Positions 8,456 through 16,874 of a DNA stretch of 29,675 bases are shown piece after piece. Numbering within the stretch: position 1 is the stretch's first letter; the number at the start of each line of letters is the position of its first letter. The translations under genes were made by a program, and so were the position numbers. Source of the stretch: JBGPBY01 sp041481485 (GTDB lineage Bacteria > Acidobacteriota > Terriglobia > 20CM-2-55-15); the NCBI GenBank assembly GCA_041481485.1, contig JBGPBY010000018.1, positions 1 through 29,675 of the forward strand. The letters are read 5' to 3'. The notes under the pieces were generated by a model that did no database searches, was not told where the DNA came from, and saw only the letters and a program-made list of their open reading frames with translations.

Positions 8456-8525
8456 GTGAATTCCTCCATTGTTGTATTGCGTCCTAGGCTATTGCTGTTG
8501 CGTCGATGCGTCAATGCCTTTTCCC

Positions 8526-8609
8526 ACTGTAGGCGCGGTCTATGTCCGCGCACGATTTTTAGGAATGCAATCCCACAAATTGTGCGCGGTCATAGACCGC
8601 GCCTACAGT
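8526..8609. repeat. Long inverted repeat between TonB receptor and ankyrin operon
   Basis: Two 32-bp arms (8526-8557 and 8578-8609) are reverse complements with two mismatches, around a 20-bp loop. Each arm contains its own near-palindrome (GCGCGG ... CCGCGC), so one large cruciform or two small hairpins could form. The right arm ends one base before the stop codon of the TonB receptor gene (8611-8613). It could act as a transcription terminator for that gene. It also looks like a REP/BIME-type dispersed intergenic repeat. The copy number in the genome is unknown. Confidence 0.85.
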
Positions 8610-8610
8610 C

Positions 8611-11600
8611 TCAAAAGCTGAACCTCAGCGAACCCTGGAACGATCGTCCGCCTGTCTTATCCGTGGTAACCAGGCCAAAGTTCGCGCTGTTAATGGAATA
8701 CGTCGGGTTCCCGATCTGCGGATGGTTCAGCACGTTCGAGGCATCCACACGCACCTGAATAGACTTTTTCTCATCAATTCGGAACGACTTGCTGAGATTC
8801 GCATCAAAACGATAGAGTCCCGGAGATTCCACAGTGGCCAATCCCAGGTTCCCTTGCTTTCCAGGCTGAGGATTCACCAGCAAGTATTGAACAGTTCCAA
8901 AGTTCTGAAGCGTCACGGCGCCTGGTGTTCCAGCCGGAACGGCTTTGGCGATTGCGGTAAGTCCACAATTGACCGTACTCAGGCTGAAGCCAGTGGGATC
9001 GACGACGTTCCGGGTGAGGGCGCACTGCGGATCCGGTACCACGAGATAAGGACTCGGATTGCCGAAGTAAAATCCCTGATTCTTTGTTCCGTCCCATTGC
9101 ATGTTACCGGTCCGTACATCCCAGGGACCCACAACATCGGGTTGCGCAGTTCCCGCGTAGTTCATCGCGGCGGCAGTAACCGAGTCGGGCCTGCCACTGG
9201 AAACGTTGAAGATGACGCTGGCCTGCCACCGCTCGATCGCGCGCGCCAACCAACCCGAGCTGCTCCCGAACAGCAGCTTGTTCGGTCCGATCGGCAATTC
9301 GAAGGTGCCATTCGATCGCAGATCGTTCGTGAGTGAACTGAAAGGTTTTGCGTAATCCGCCCGTCGATTCAAAGGATCGGCGTTGCCGGTTCCGGGAGTT
9401 GACAGAGTTTTGGACCACGTGTATGTCGTCTGCCAGGTCAATCCCTGAATGGGACGGGCCGTGAGCTGTGCCTGCATTGAATGGTAATTCGATGACGCGG
9501 TATTGGTCCGGTAATTTCCGGTGGTCATCTGGGGGCTCGGAAACAAGTAATTCTCCGGGAAACAGCGCAGCGCAATTACGGGCCCTGTCCCGACAGAAAA
9601 CGTCGATAACCCTGTGCTGGCGATCCGATCGCAGCCGTTACGCAATACGCGGCCGCTCGGCGTAGGAAGCAATGCCGCCGTTGAGACAAAACCCGTTGGC
9701 GTGGTTGTCGTCGCCAGGGAGTTCGCCACGGCGAGGAAATTGCCATTGATGAGACTCGTATTGTATGTGGAACTTCGTCTTAAGTGCATGCCGCCTGTCT
9801 GATAGACGCCATTGACTACCGATCCGATCGTTCCGTATCCCGTCACACCGGCGTTCAAGTTCAATCCGGCAAGCATCTGTGTGAGCAGAAGGCCATTCGC
9901 ACCACTGTCGTCACCAACGCGAGCCGCAGCCAGAGCATCGTACAACTCTTTGTTGTTATAAACGTTGGCAAGGTTCACATTGATGTCGGCTTCCTGTTTC
10001 TTGCTTTGCGTGCCGACGTAGCGAATATCGACAGTGAGCTTCTTCGAAAGATTGGTAGTCACCGAAAGAGTGAAGTTCTCCGTGTAAGGCGTCGCATAGT
10101 CCGGGGCGTAACCATAAATAACGGTTCCGGTCCGATTATAAATGGGGAGTGTTCCACCGGGGACTGAGGGGCTGGTGGGGGCCAGCGGCACAATGCGCGG
10201 AATATCCGCGATACTGAGCGTCCCTGGGAACTGCGAGGCCAAAGCCGTTGCACCGGACAGAATGCTCGAGTTGCCCGGGACCGATCCCAATACCGCTGAA
10301 GTTCCGCCTCCGATCGTGGATGTATTGCGGCCCGCGCTACCATAAGTCATCTGATAACCGCCGCGAATGGAAGTCTTGCCCTCGCCCAGCCACGGTACCT
10401 GCCATGCAAATCCAATAGCAGGACCGAAATTATTCAGATCGTTCTTGATTGCAGACTGCTTCGGGTTTGGACTGTTGGGACCGATGAAATCCATCGCCGT
10501 CATGAAATTGGGATTGCACGATGAAGTCGGCAAATTCGCTTGAACGACTCCGCTCGTGCACTGGAGCGCGTTTGCAGCGGTGGCGGTGTTACCGTAGCCG
10601 CTAAGATAAACCGGATTTGCCGGAGGATTGAGCCAATTGTCAAACACTCCGGAAGTAGTGCTGCGGCCAACGCCAAAAATGCCAATGCCACGGTCATGCG
10701 GGGTCGTCGTAAATCCTTCCTTGATGTAGGGTGACGCATAGAACTCCCATCGCACACCGAGATTCAGAGTGAAATTTTTCGTCAGTTTCCAATCGTCTTT
10801 AACAAAGGCGTCACCCTCATTGATGATGACGGTTCGGTAAATATCCGATTTGGTCGCGATACTTTGCCATTTGCCATCCTGAACATCTTTGAATGAGTCC
10901 ATCCAGTAGAGCATGTTCACGCTATCCACGCTTCCGGCCAGTGTATAGAGAAGGTTGGCAGCGTTGGCGCGCGAGGTATCCAGCAGATTGCTGCCGTTAA
11001 TTCCGATGACGGATGTGCCTCCTGCTGCAATCGGAGCAAGGTTCGGCCCAGATCCGCCCTGGACCGATGGTTGGGCGAATGCGGGAACGTTGCTGTAGGC
11101 CTTGCTGGTGGTCGGACGAAATTCGCCGCCAAATTTGAAGGCATGCTTGCCCATGTTCCAGCTCAGTGTGTCTCCATAGGTATACAGAATGCTGTGATTG
11201 CCATTGTGAGACCCGGCATTGTTGAACATGGAATTCGCACCGGCAAAGTTGTAAGCGGTAACCTGCCCTAAAGGCACAGTGACTCCGGGATAAAACAGGA
11301 CAGGGTATACAGCACCAGTCGACCGTGTGTAGCCTGGATCCGCACCACCCGTGACTCGGCTGAGGATGTCTTTCAGCTCGTCGGCGTGCACTTCGAACGC
11401 CATGCGTCCCTGGGTATCGTTGAAGCGCATACCAAACCGGGCTTCGTTCACAAGATTCGAACTGAGCGTGGATGTGAAGTTTGTCGACAATACGTGTGGG
11501 TTGCGCGCGATAGTTCCACTATAACCATTGGGCCAATTCGATGCTCCGGCGTCCGCCAGGTTTCGCTCCAGCGTATAACTGCCACTGAGCTTATGGCTGC

Positions 11601-11703
11601 TGCTGAAGTTGTGATCGATTTTAACGTTGATCTGTTTGCGGTCGTTGAACTCGCCGTCACCCTGGGTCGTATTGATTCCGGCATTCCCGCCGGTTCCCCG
11701 CAA
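8611..11703 (-). pseudogene. TonB-dependent receptor, C-terminal barrel part after frameshift
   Basis: About 1030 codons in a frame different from the N-terminal segment at 11715-13091. It starts in WLRGTGGNAGINTTQGDGEF and continues through the outer-membrane beta-barrel of an Oar-like receptor: NVKIDHNFSSSHKLSGSYT, many aromatic-rich strands, WQTTYTWSKTLSTPGTGN, and a terminal SLRFSF ending in Phe as expected for BAM-dependent barrels. It is one gene with the upstream segment except for a one-base loss (or two-base gain) between 11704 and 11714. The combined protein would be about 1493 residues. The TGA stop at 8611-8613 is followed at once by the inverted repeat. Either this is a recent inactivation or a sequence error; the long intact reading on both sides favours a very recent event or an error. 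Confidence 0.85.
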
Positions 11704-11714
11704 CCATTGGATGG

Positions 11715-13091
11715 TGCGGTGTTCAGTCCGTCCACGCCGCCCGCGGTCCGGCCAAAATAGTTCGCGTGAGGCATGTTCTTCAAAAGCGCATTGTAGATAT
11801 AGCCGGTGGGATCCAGCGCGGGGCGAGTGGGATCCCACGCTGCCTGCGGCGAAGTGATGATGGTTCCGCCAGGACAATCCGCTGCGGTAAAGGGCACCAT
11901 GCCTCCGGAGTTGAGATCGATGCGCTGGGTGCCAAACACGCTCCAGCACATCAAACCAGCACCGGAATACGATGTTCCCGAAGCATTCAATAACGGCGGC
12001 GTCGGCTTGCCGAAAATATCGACGGCCGGAGCCACTCGGGTCGTCGTTCCAGCAGCATTAGCCGTAGCGGCGGTGTCAAACGTTGTGGGATTCCAACCAT
12101 CGAAATACCGGAAAATGCCCTGCCGCGCCGTGTCGGTTAACACCGTTCCGTTGACAAGCGTGCGCTCCTTGTGAATCTGCTGATCCCAGAGTGCAAAGAA
12201 AAATGTTTTACCTTTCACGATCGGCCCGCCATATCCGACAGTGTATTCGTGATTGTTGAACCAGTTCGGTACCGCTCCCGTTCGGTTATTGGTCCAACTA
12301 TTCGGATTGAGCGCCGAATTCCGCACGTACCAGGATGCCGTGCCCGTGTACTTATTCGTACCGGATCGAGTCTGAATCTGAATCTGCGCGTTGCCGCGTC
12401 CCAGTTCCGCGTCCACAGGTGTAAGAATCAAACGCACCTCGCCGACAAGATCCGGACTGATTGTGGTCGTGGAGAACACACCATTATTGAAGCGGCCGTC
12501 TGTCACGCTGATTCCATCGCGCGTCGTGTTTACGGTACTCGCGGAGGTGCCGGCGAATGTATCAAACGCGGCGCCGAGTGCACTCTGGCGGTAACCTGGC
12601 ATAATGCTGACCAAATCCAAAATGTCATTGCCGACCAGCGGAAGATTCGCGACCCGGTCTGCTGTGAGTATTTCGCCGATCGACGCCGAAGTTGCCGCCA
12701 ACAGGCTGTCTGTAGCGATCTCAACGTTGACGGAAGTTCCTGCCGTTCCGATCTCGAGAACAAAATTCTGCCGTATCGTCAGACCGGCGCCCAACTCAAT
12801 TCCAGACACCGTCTTGGTACTGAATCCTGTCAACTCCGCTTTGACGCGGTAACTGCCCGGAACCAGTGCGGGAAAGTTGTAACTACCGGAATCGTTGGTG
12901 AGGGTCTTGGATTCCACGCCCGTTTGAATATTGATGGCGGTAATCGAGACGCCCGGGATCAGCGCTTTGCCAGGGTCCTCCACCGTTCCTGAAATTACGG
13001 AGTTTACCTGCGCGGCCACAACCGGAGAAACCGCGAAGCAGATAAAAAACGCGGCAAAAGACACTCCCAAAAGACGGCTGATAAATTTCAT
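11715..13091 (-). pseudogene. TonB-dependent receptor, N-terminal part (carboxypeptidase-regulatory domain and plug)
   Basis: The first 459 codons of an Oar-like TonB-dependent receptor. A signal peptide (LLGVSFAAFFICFAVSPVVAA) precedes a carboxypeptidase-regulatory-like beta-sandwich (about 30-110, with ISGTVEDPGKALIPGVSI and GSYNFPALVPGSYRV). A plug domain follows (ADRVANLPLVGNDILDLVSI, about 140-250), then the first barrel strands. Such receptors import large or scarce substrates, often sugars or peptides, using TonB energy. The ATG at 13089-13091 is supported by GGGGGAG about 9 nt upstream. After LNTA the frame goes wrong (SNGCGEPAG) while the neighbouring frame continues the protein; untouched frame A runs on to a stop at 11448. 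It is transcribed divergently from the operon at 13348, sharing a 256-bp intergenic region. Confidence 0.85.
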
Positions 13092-13149
13092 TGTCGTACA
13101 CTCCCCCCTCAAATCCAAGGTTCACCGAGATGCGAGGACGATAACGGTC

Positions 13150-13184
13150 GTCTCAAATGAGACTCCAATACATTCGACTGAGAC
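13150..13184. promoter_or_regulatory. Candidate operator: three TGAGAC half-sites
   Basis: The intergenic region between the divergent TonB receptor and the plus-strand operon holds a perfect inverted repeat GTCTCA-AA-TGAGAC (13150-13163). A further direct TGAGAC lies at 13179-13184, exactly 21 bp (two helical turns) from the previous one. This spacing on one DNA face is typical of cooperative repressor or activator binding. No binding protein can be named. It is located about 60 bp upstream of the receptor start and about 165 bp upstream of the operon start. Confidence 0.45.
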
Positions 13185-13347
13185 GCTGTACCTATTATTG
13201 GAAATGCGGGTATTTCGCGGACATTTTGAGTAAGATGCGGCGCAGTTGAGCGGTTTCCTGGACACCTGTTTCCCGAACCGGAACGGCTTGAGTACTATGA
13301 TGCCGCCACTCCACAGCAATCAATCTCGAAGGAGAGGATGCAAACTT

Positions 13348-14358
13348 ATGTCCAGTCTGAGATGCAGCGCGGCGGCGTTTCTGGTTCTTGCTGCCTTCGC
13401 GTTGTGGAGCCCTTCGGCGTTCGCACAAATGGATCTCGCCGGAGAATGGGCCCCGCAATTTCACGAAGATCAGCCCGAGCGGCTCAATGGTCCCGACATC
13501 GGCGACTACGCCGGCCTCCCGATCAACGAAGCTGCCCGCATGGTGGCCGATGCATGGAATGCCGACATTCTTTCGATACCCGAACATCAGTGCAAACCGC
13601 ATCCGGCAGATTATTCTCCACGCGGGCCGGCGGGTTTGCAGATCTGGAAGGAAGTCGATCCCGTGTCGCGGCAAGTCATCGCCTGGCGTACGCACATCCA
13701 GTGGCAAGCGCCGGAACGCTGGATCTATATGGATGGGAGGCCGCACCCTGACGAGTTCGCCGCGCATACCTGGCAAGGTTTCTCGACTGGTGAGTGGGTC
13801 GGCCAGATCTTGAAAGTCACCACCACTCACTTAAAGAAAGGATGGATTCGCCGCAACGGCGTACCGCGCAGTGACCAGGCGGAACTGACGGAATACTTTT
13901 GGCGTCACGGGGAATTTCTGACGTGGACGGTAATCATCAACGACCCGATTTATTTGACCGAGCCCATGATCCGCAGTACCGACTTTCGCTGGGCTCCGGG
14001 TCAGAACATCGGAAACTATCCATGCCTGATTGTTACCGAACTCGATCATGAACAAGGCTGGGTACCGCACTGGCTGCCGGGCACGAATCCAAACCTCGAT
14101 CTTTATTCCAAGACCTACGACGTGATTCAGGACGCCGCACGCGGCGGCGCCGAAACCATGCTCCCGGAATTTCGCAAGAAAGTGGTGACTGCCCAGAAAT
14201 GGCCGCCGCCCGCACAGCCCCAAAACAACGCCGGCGGACGCGGGGGCGGACCTGCGGCGGGTGGCCCAGGGGGTGCGCCGGGAGGCGGACGCGGCGGCGC
14301 TCCTCCGGGTGGACAACGCGGCACTCCACCGCCAGCACCAGGCGGACGAGGTCAGTGA
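13348..14358 (+). CDS. Secreted protein of unknown function, family member 1 (Gly/Pro/Arg-rich tail)
   Basis: 336 residues with a signal peptide cleaved probably after AFA (residue 26). The core (about 28-285) starts DLAGEW and includes GDYAGLPINEAARM, then QCKPHPADY, IYMDGRPHP, TWQGFSTGEW, LKVTTTHLKKGWIRRNG, TEYF and DPIYLTEP. The tail 286-336 is low-complexity Gly/Arg/Pro. The same core motifs occur in the gene at 15847, so the two are paralogues in one operon. I recognise this as a frequent acidobacterial secreted family without an assigned function; a lipocalin-like beta fold is possible. ATG 13348 is chosen because AAGGAGAGG lies about 10 nt upstream and a signal peptide follows directly. 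The stop TGA overlaps the next start (TGATG). Confidence 0.88.
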   Translation: MSSLRCSAAAFLVLAAFALWSPSAFAQMDLAGEWAPQFHEDQPERLNGPDIGDYAGLPINEAARMVADAWNADILSIPEHQCKPHPADYSPRGPAGLQIWKEVDPVSRQVIAWRTHIQWQAPERWIYMDGRPHPDEFAAHTWQGFSTGEWVGQILKVTTTHLKKGWIRRNGVPRSDQAELTEYFWRHGEFLTWTVIINDPIYLTEPMIRSTDFRWAPGQNIGNYPCLIVTELDHEQGWVPHWLPGTNPNLDLYSKTYDVIQDAARGGAETMLPEFRKKVVTAQKWPPPAQPQNNAGGRGGGPAAGGPGGAPGGGRGGAPPGGQRGTPPPAPGGRGQ

Positions 14359-15416
14359 TGCCGATGAACACCATGTCACCCGGAAGAATTCTGCTCCTCG
14401 TACTTGTCGTGTGGAGTGCCTGCCTTGGCGCTACTGTCTACGCGCAACGCGGGAGAGGCGGTGCATCACAGCAGGCATCGCCACTCCGGACTGCGGTCTT
14501 CGATCCGCAACAAAACATTTATTACGCAGACGCCAATGATCGAACCGTTCGCGCCCTTCCGGTTCGAGACAACATCTGGATGATTGTCGGAGCCGGTGCC
14601 AACATCACGGTTCAGACGGGAGACGACGGCGTGCTGGTTGTCGATACTGGAACGGGCGGCGCCGCTGCAGAGAAAGTACAGGCAATCCTCCGTGCGATTT
14701 CGGCCAAACCGGTCCGATACATTCTCAACACCAGCTTTCGCCCCGATCACACCGGCGGGAACGAACCGTTGCGTGGCGTGCCATCCGCAAACGGGCCGGG
14801 TGGCGGAGGAGGCGGACGAGGAGGAACACCCATTGCGGCATTCGAATCCGTTCTGGGACGGATGAGTGCGCCGACTGGCAGAGCCGCTCCCACTCCGGCA
14901 AACGCGTGGCCAACAGAAACCTACTTCAACGCATTTCACGATATTTATTTCAATAACGAAGGCATCCAGATGATTCACATCCCGGATGCAATCACGGACG
15001 GCGACAGCATCGTGTTTTTCCGCCGTTCCGACATCGTCGCCGCAGGAGATATCTTCATGACGACGACATACCCTGTGATCGATTTGAAAACCGGCGGCAC
15101 CATTGATGGCGTCCTTGCTGGCCTCAACAAGCTTCTGGATATTTGCATTCCAAAGGAAAAGCAGGAGGGCGGCACCATGGTCATTCCAGGTCACGGCCGT
15201 ATCAGCGATGAAGCAGACGTCCTCGAATACCGCGACATGTTGAAGATCGTTCGCGACCGGATTCTCGACGCAGTGAAAAAGGGCAAAACCCTGCTGCAGG
15301 TCCAGGCAGCGGGATTGACGAAGGACTACGACGGCCGGTATGGAGCAACGACCGGCGCCTGGACGACGGCAATGTTTATCGAGGCAGCCTACAAAAGCCT
15401 CAGCGAACAGAAATAA
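14358..15416 (+). CDS. Secreted MBL-fold (metallo-beta-lactamase-like) protein with incomplete metal site
   Basis: 352 residues with a signal peptide (ILLLVLVVWSACLGATVYA). MBL-fold strands include IWMIVGAGANITVQTGDDG and VLVVDTGTG (92-100). The canonical HxHxDH loop appears as S126-F-R128-P-D130-H131 followed by TGGNEP, so two histidines are replaced. The usual PAHTxGD motif is PDAITDGD (209-216), so the third Zn1 histidine is also missing. D130, H131, D231 (AGD) and H279 (PGHG) remain. A Gly-rich insert lies at 146-156. The family covers hydrolases of many substrates; with this site the protein may bind one metal or be non-catalytic. ATG 14358 overlaps the upstream TGA by one base, with GAGG 6 nt upstream; later ATGs at 14364 and 14373 are possible. 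It is the second gene of the operon. Confidence 0.88.
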   Translation: MPMNTMSPGRILLLVLVVWSACLGATVYAQRGRGGASQQASPLRTAVFDPQQNIYYADANDRTVRALPVRDNIWMIVGAGANITVQTGDDGVLVVDTGTGGAAAEKVQAILRAISAKPVRYILNTSFRPDHTGGNEPLRGVPSANGPGGGGGGRGGTPIAAFESVLGRMSAPTGRAAPTPANAWPTETYFNAFHDIYFNNEGIQMIHIPDAITDGDSIVFFRRSDIVAAGDIFMTTTYPVIDLKTGGTIDGVLAGLNKLLDICIPKEKQEGGTMVIPGHGRISDEADVLEYRDMLKIVRDRILDAVKKGKTLLQVQAAGLTKDYDGRYGATTGAWTTAMFIEAAYKSLSEQK

Positions 15417-15448
15417 GAAATGAAGCAAATGAACTCTGGAGAGTTTTT

Positions 15449-15850
15449 ATGAAATCCAAAATCGTCATCCTTTGCGGGTTGGCAATACTCGGCTTTGCAA
15501 TTTCCGTGCATGCACATCATTCCTTTGCGGCAACGTATGACGTGTCGAAAATGATCGAGATCAAAGGCAAGGTGGTCGTGTTCTCGTTTCGCAACCCGCA
15601 CTCTCTGATCACCGTTGAAGTGACCGACGGCGCAAAGAAAAATCGCTGGGCAGTCGAAGGACCAGGTTCGACGCAATTGGCGAATACCGGCGTTCAGAAT
15701 GACACGCTGAAATACGGCGACGAAGTCGTCATTACGGGAAACCCTTCGCGCACGCCCGATGAACACAAGCTCCGCATGCTCACAATGAAGCGGCCCGACG
15801 GTTTCAGTTACGGATTCACGCCGGAACAGCAGAAGGCGACAGACCAATGA
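15449..15850 (+). CDS. DUF6152 family small secreted protein
   Basis: 133 residues. The signal peptide (IVILCGLAILGFAISVHA) is predicted to be cleaved after A22, leaving His-His-Ser-Phe at the mature N-terminus. The remainder matches DUF6152: EIKGKVVVFSFRNPHSLITVEV, WAVEGPGST and LKYGDEVVITGNPSR, with an OB-like beta pattern. The function of the family is unknown. GGAGAG lies 5 nt before ATG 15449. It sits 32 nt after the MBL gene, and its TGA overlaps the next ATG (ATGA), so it is translationally coupled to the second paralogue. The exposed N-terminal His, plus the His of NPHS, suggests metal binding (inference). Confidence 0.9.
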   Translation: MKSKIVILCGLAILGFAISVHAHHSFAATYDVSKMIEIKGKVVVFSFRNPHSLITVEVTDGAKKNRWAVEGPGSTQLANTGVQNDTLKYGDEVVITGNPSRTPDEHKLRMLTMKRPDGFSYGFTPEQQKATDQ

Positions 15851-16851
15851 ATCGGCGATTCGCAGGCGGGTTGGCGACGATACTGTTCGTTGCTGGCGTC
15901 ACCATGTTGATGGCACGGCACGAAACTCTGCTCGGGCAGGGCGCCGGTGCGCCGATACAGGGTCGCGGCGGCCGCGGAGGTGCTGCCGCGGCGCCGTCCG
16001 CTCAAGCCGCAGCGACGAATGATCTCACGGGTTATTGGGTCCGTCTTGTTACCGAGGATTGGCGCTGGCTCATGGCCGTTCCTCCAAAAGGAAATGCCGA
16101 CAGCATCCCGATCAGTCCAGCCGGCCGTGCAATTCTCGACGCGTGGGATCCCGCCAAAGACGAAGCGGAAGGCAATCAGTGCAAGGGCTATGGAGCCGGC
16201 GCGATCAGCCGCATTCCAACTCACGCTCATGTGACGTGGCAAGACGGAAACACTTTGAAGTGGGAAACCGATCAGGGAATGCAGACGCGTCTATTCAAAT
16301 TCGGTCCGGCAGCACAGGAGGCAGCACAGGAGGCAGAAGCAAACCCCGGCTCGAAATCCTGGCAGGGACTCTCGATTGCCACGTGGGAACCCACCGCGGG
16401 TGGACGTGGTGGAGGTCCAGGCGGTCCCGGCGGCGGTCCAGCTGGAGGATTTCCCGGCGGACCAGCAGGTGGAGCAGGCCCCGCTGGAGCACTTCCGCCT
16501 GGTCTTCCAGCTCCTCCCGCCGCAAACGCAATCGCGAATGCTGGGCCGCCGCCCAACGGTGCGCCGCCCGTTGCTGGCCGCGGCGCTGCGCAGAATGGAT
16601 GGCTGAAAGTAGTCACGACAAATCTGAAATCCGGCTACCTGCGAAAGAACGGACTTCCCTACAGTGAAAAAGCCACTGTCACGGAGTATTTTCAACCGAC
16701 GCCGGAAACGTATGGCATTCGTTACATGATTGTCACGACGATCATCGAAGATCCGGAATACCTTACCGGTTCCCTGATCACGAGTTCGAATTACAAGAAA
16801 CTGGCGGAAACGAATAACGGATGGGATCCGCAGCCCTGCAGTGTCAAATAA
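15847..16851 (+). CDS. Secreted protein of unknown function, family member 2 (internal Gly/Pro-rich linker)
   Basis: 334 residues with an N-terminal hydrophobic signal (about 5-23) and a short GRGGRGG stretch at 39-45. Core motifs match the gene at 13348: DLTGYWVRL, PISPAGRAILDAWD, NQCKGYG, SWQGLSIATWE, LKVVTTNLKSGYLRKNG, TEYF and DPEYLTG. Unlike its paralogue it has about 69 low-complexity Gly/Pro/Ala residues (182-250) inserted between SWQG and LKVV; the paralogue has only a few residues there and carries its low-complexity region at the C-terminus instead. Function is unknown. ATG 15847 overlaps the DUF6152 TGA by 4 nt. The MFS gene follows after 23 nt. Confidence 0.88.
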   Translation: MNRRFAGGLATILFVAGVTMLMARHETLLGQGAGAPIQGRGGRGGAAAAPSAQAAATNDLTGYWVRLVTEDWRWLMAVPPKGNADSIPISPAGRAILDAWDPAKDEAEGNQCKGYGAGAISRIPTHAHVTWQDGNTLKWETDQGMQTRLFKFGPAAQEAAQEAEANPGSKSWQGLSIATWEPTAGGRGGGPGGPGGGPAGGFPGGPAGGAGPAGALPPGLPAPPAANAIANAGPPPNGAPPVAGRGAAQNGWLKVVTTNLKSGYLRKNGLPYSEKATVTEYFQPTPETYGIRYMIVTTIIEDPEYLTGSLITSSNYKKLAETNNGWDPQPCSVK

Positions 16852-16874
16852 CACATCTCTGAAGGAGACTATTC

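Noticed and set aside
12171..12992. Plus-strand frame of about 270 codons opposite the TonB receptor
   Set aside because: Composition is typical of an antisense frame of a beta-barrel gene, and it has no start signal.
13092..13347. Sigma-70 promoters for the TonB receptor and the plus-strand operon
   Set aside because: Only poor -35/-10 pairs could be found on either strand (for example TACTAT at 13293-13298 without a good -35), so they are not listed as features.
14466..15428. Minus-strand frame of 320 codons opposite the MBL gene
   Set aside because: The plus strand carries the MBL motifs and operon overlaps; the minus frame has no homology features.
16390..16596. GC-rich repeated DNA as a possible CRISPR or minisatellite
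   Set aside because: It is an in-frame low-complexity Gly/Pro coding region with irregular units and no spacers.
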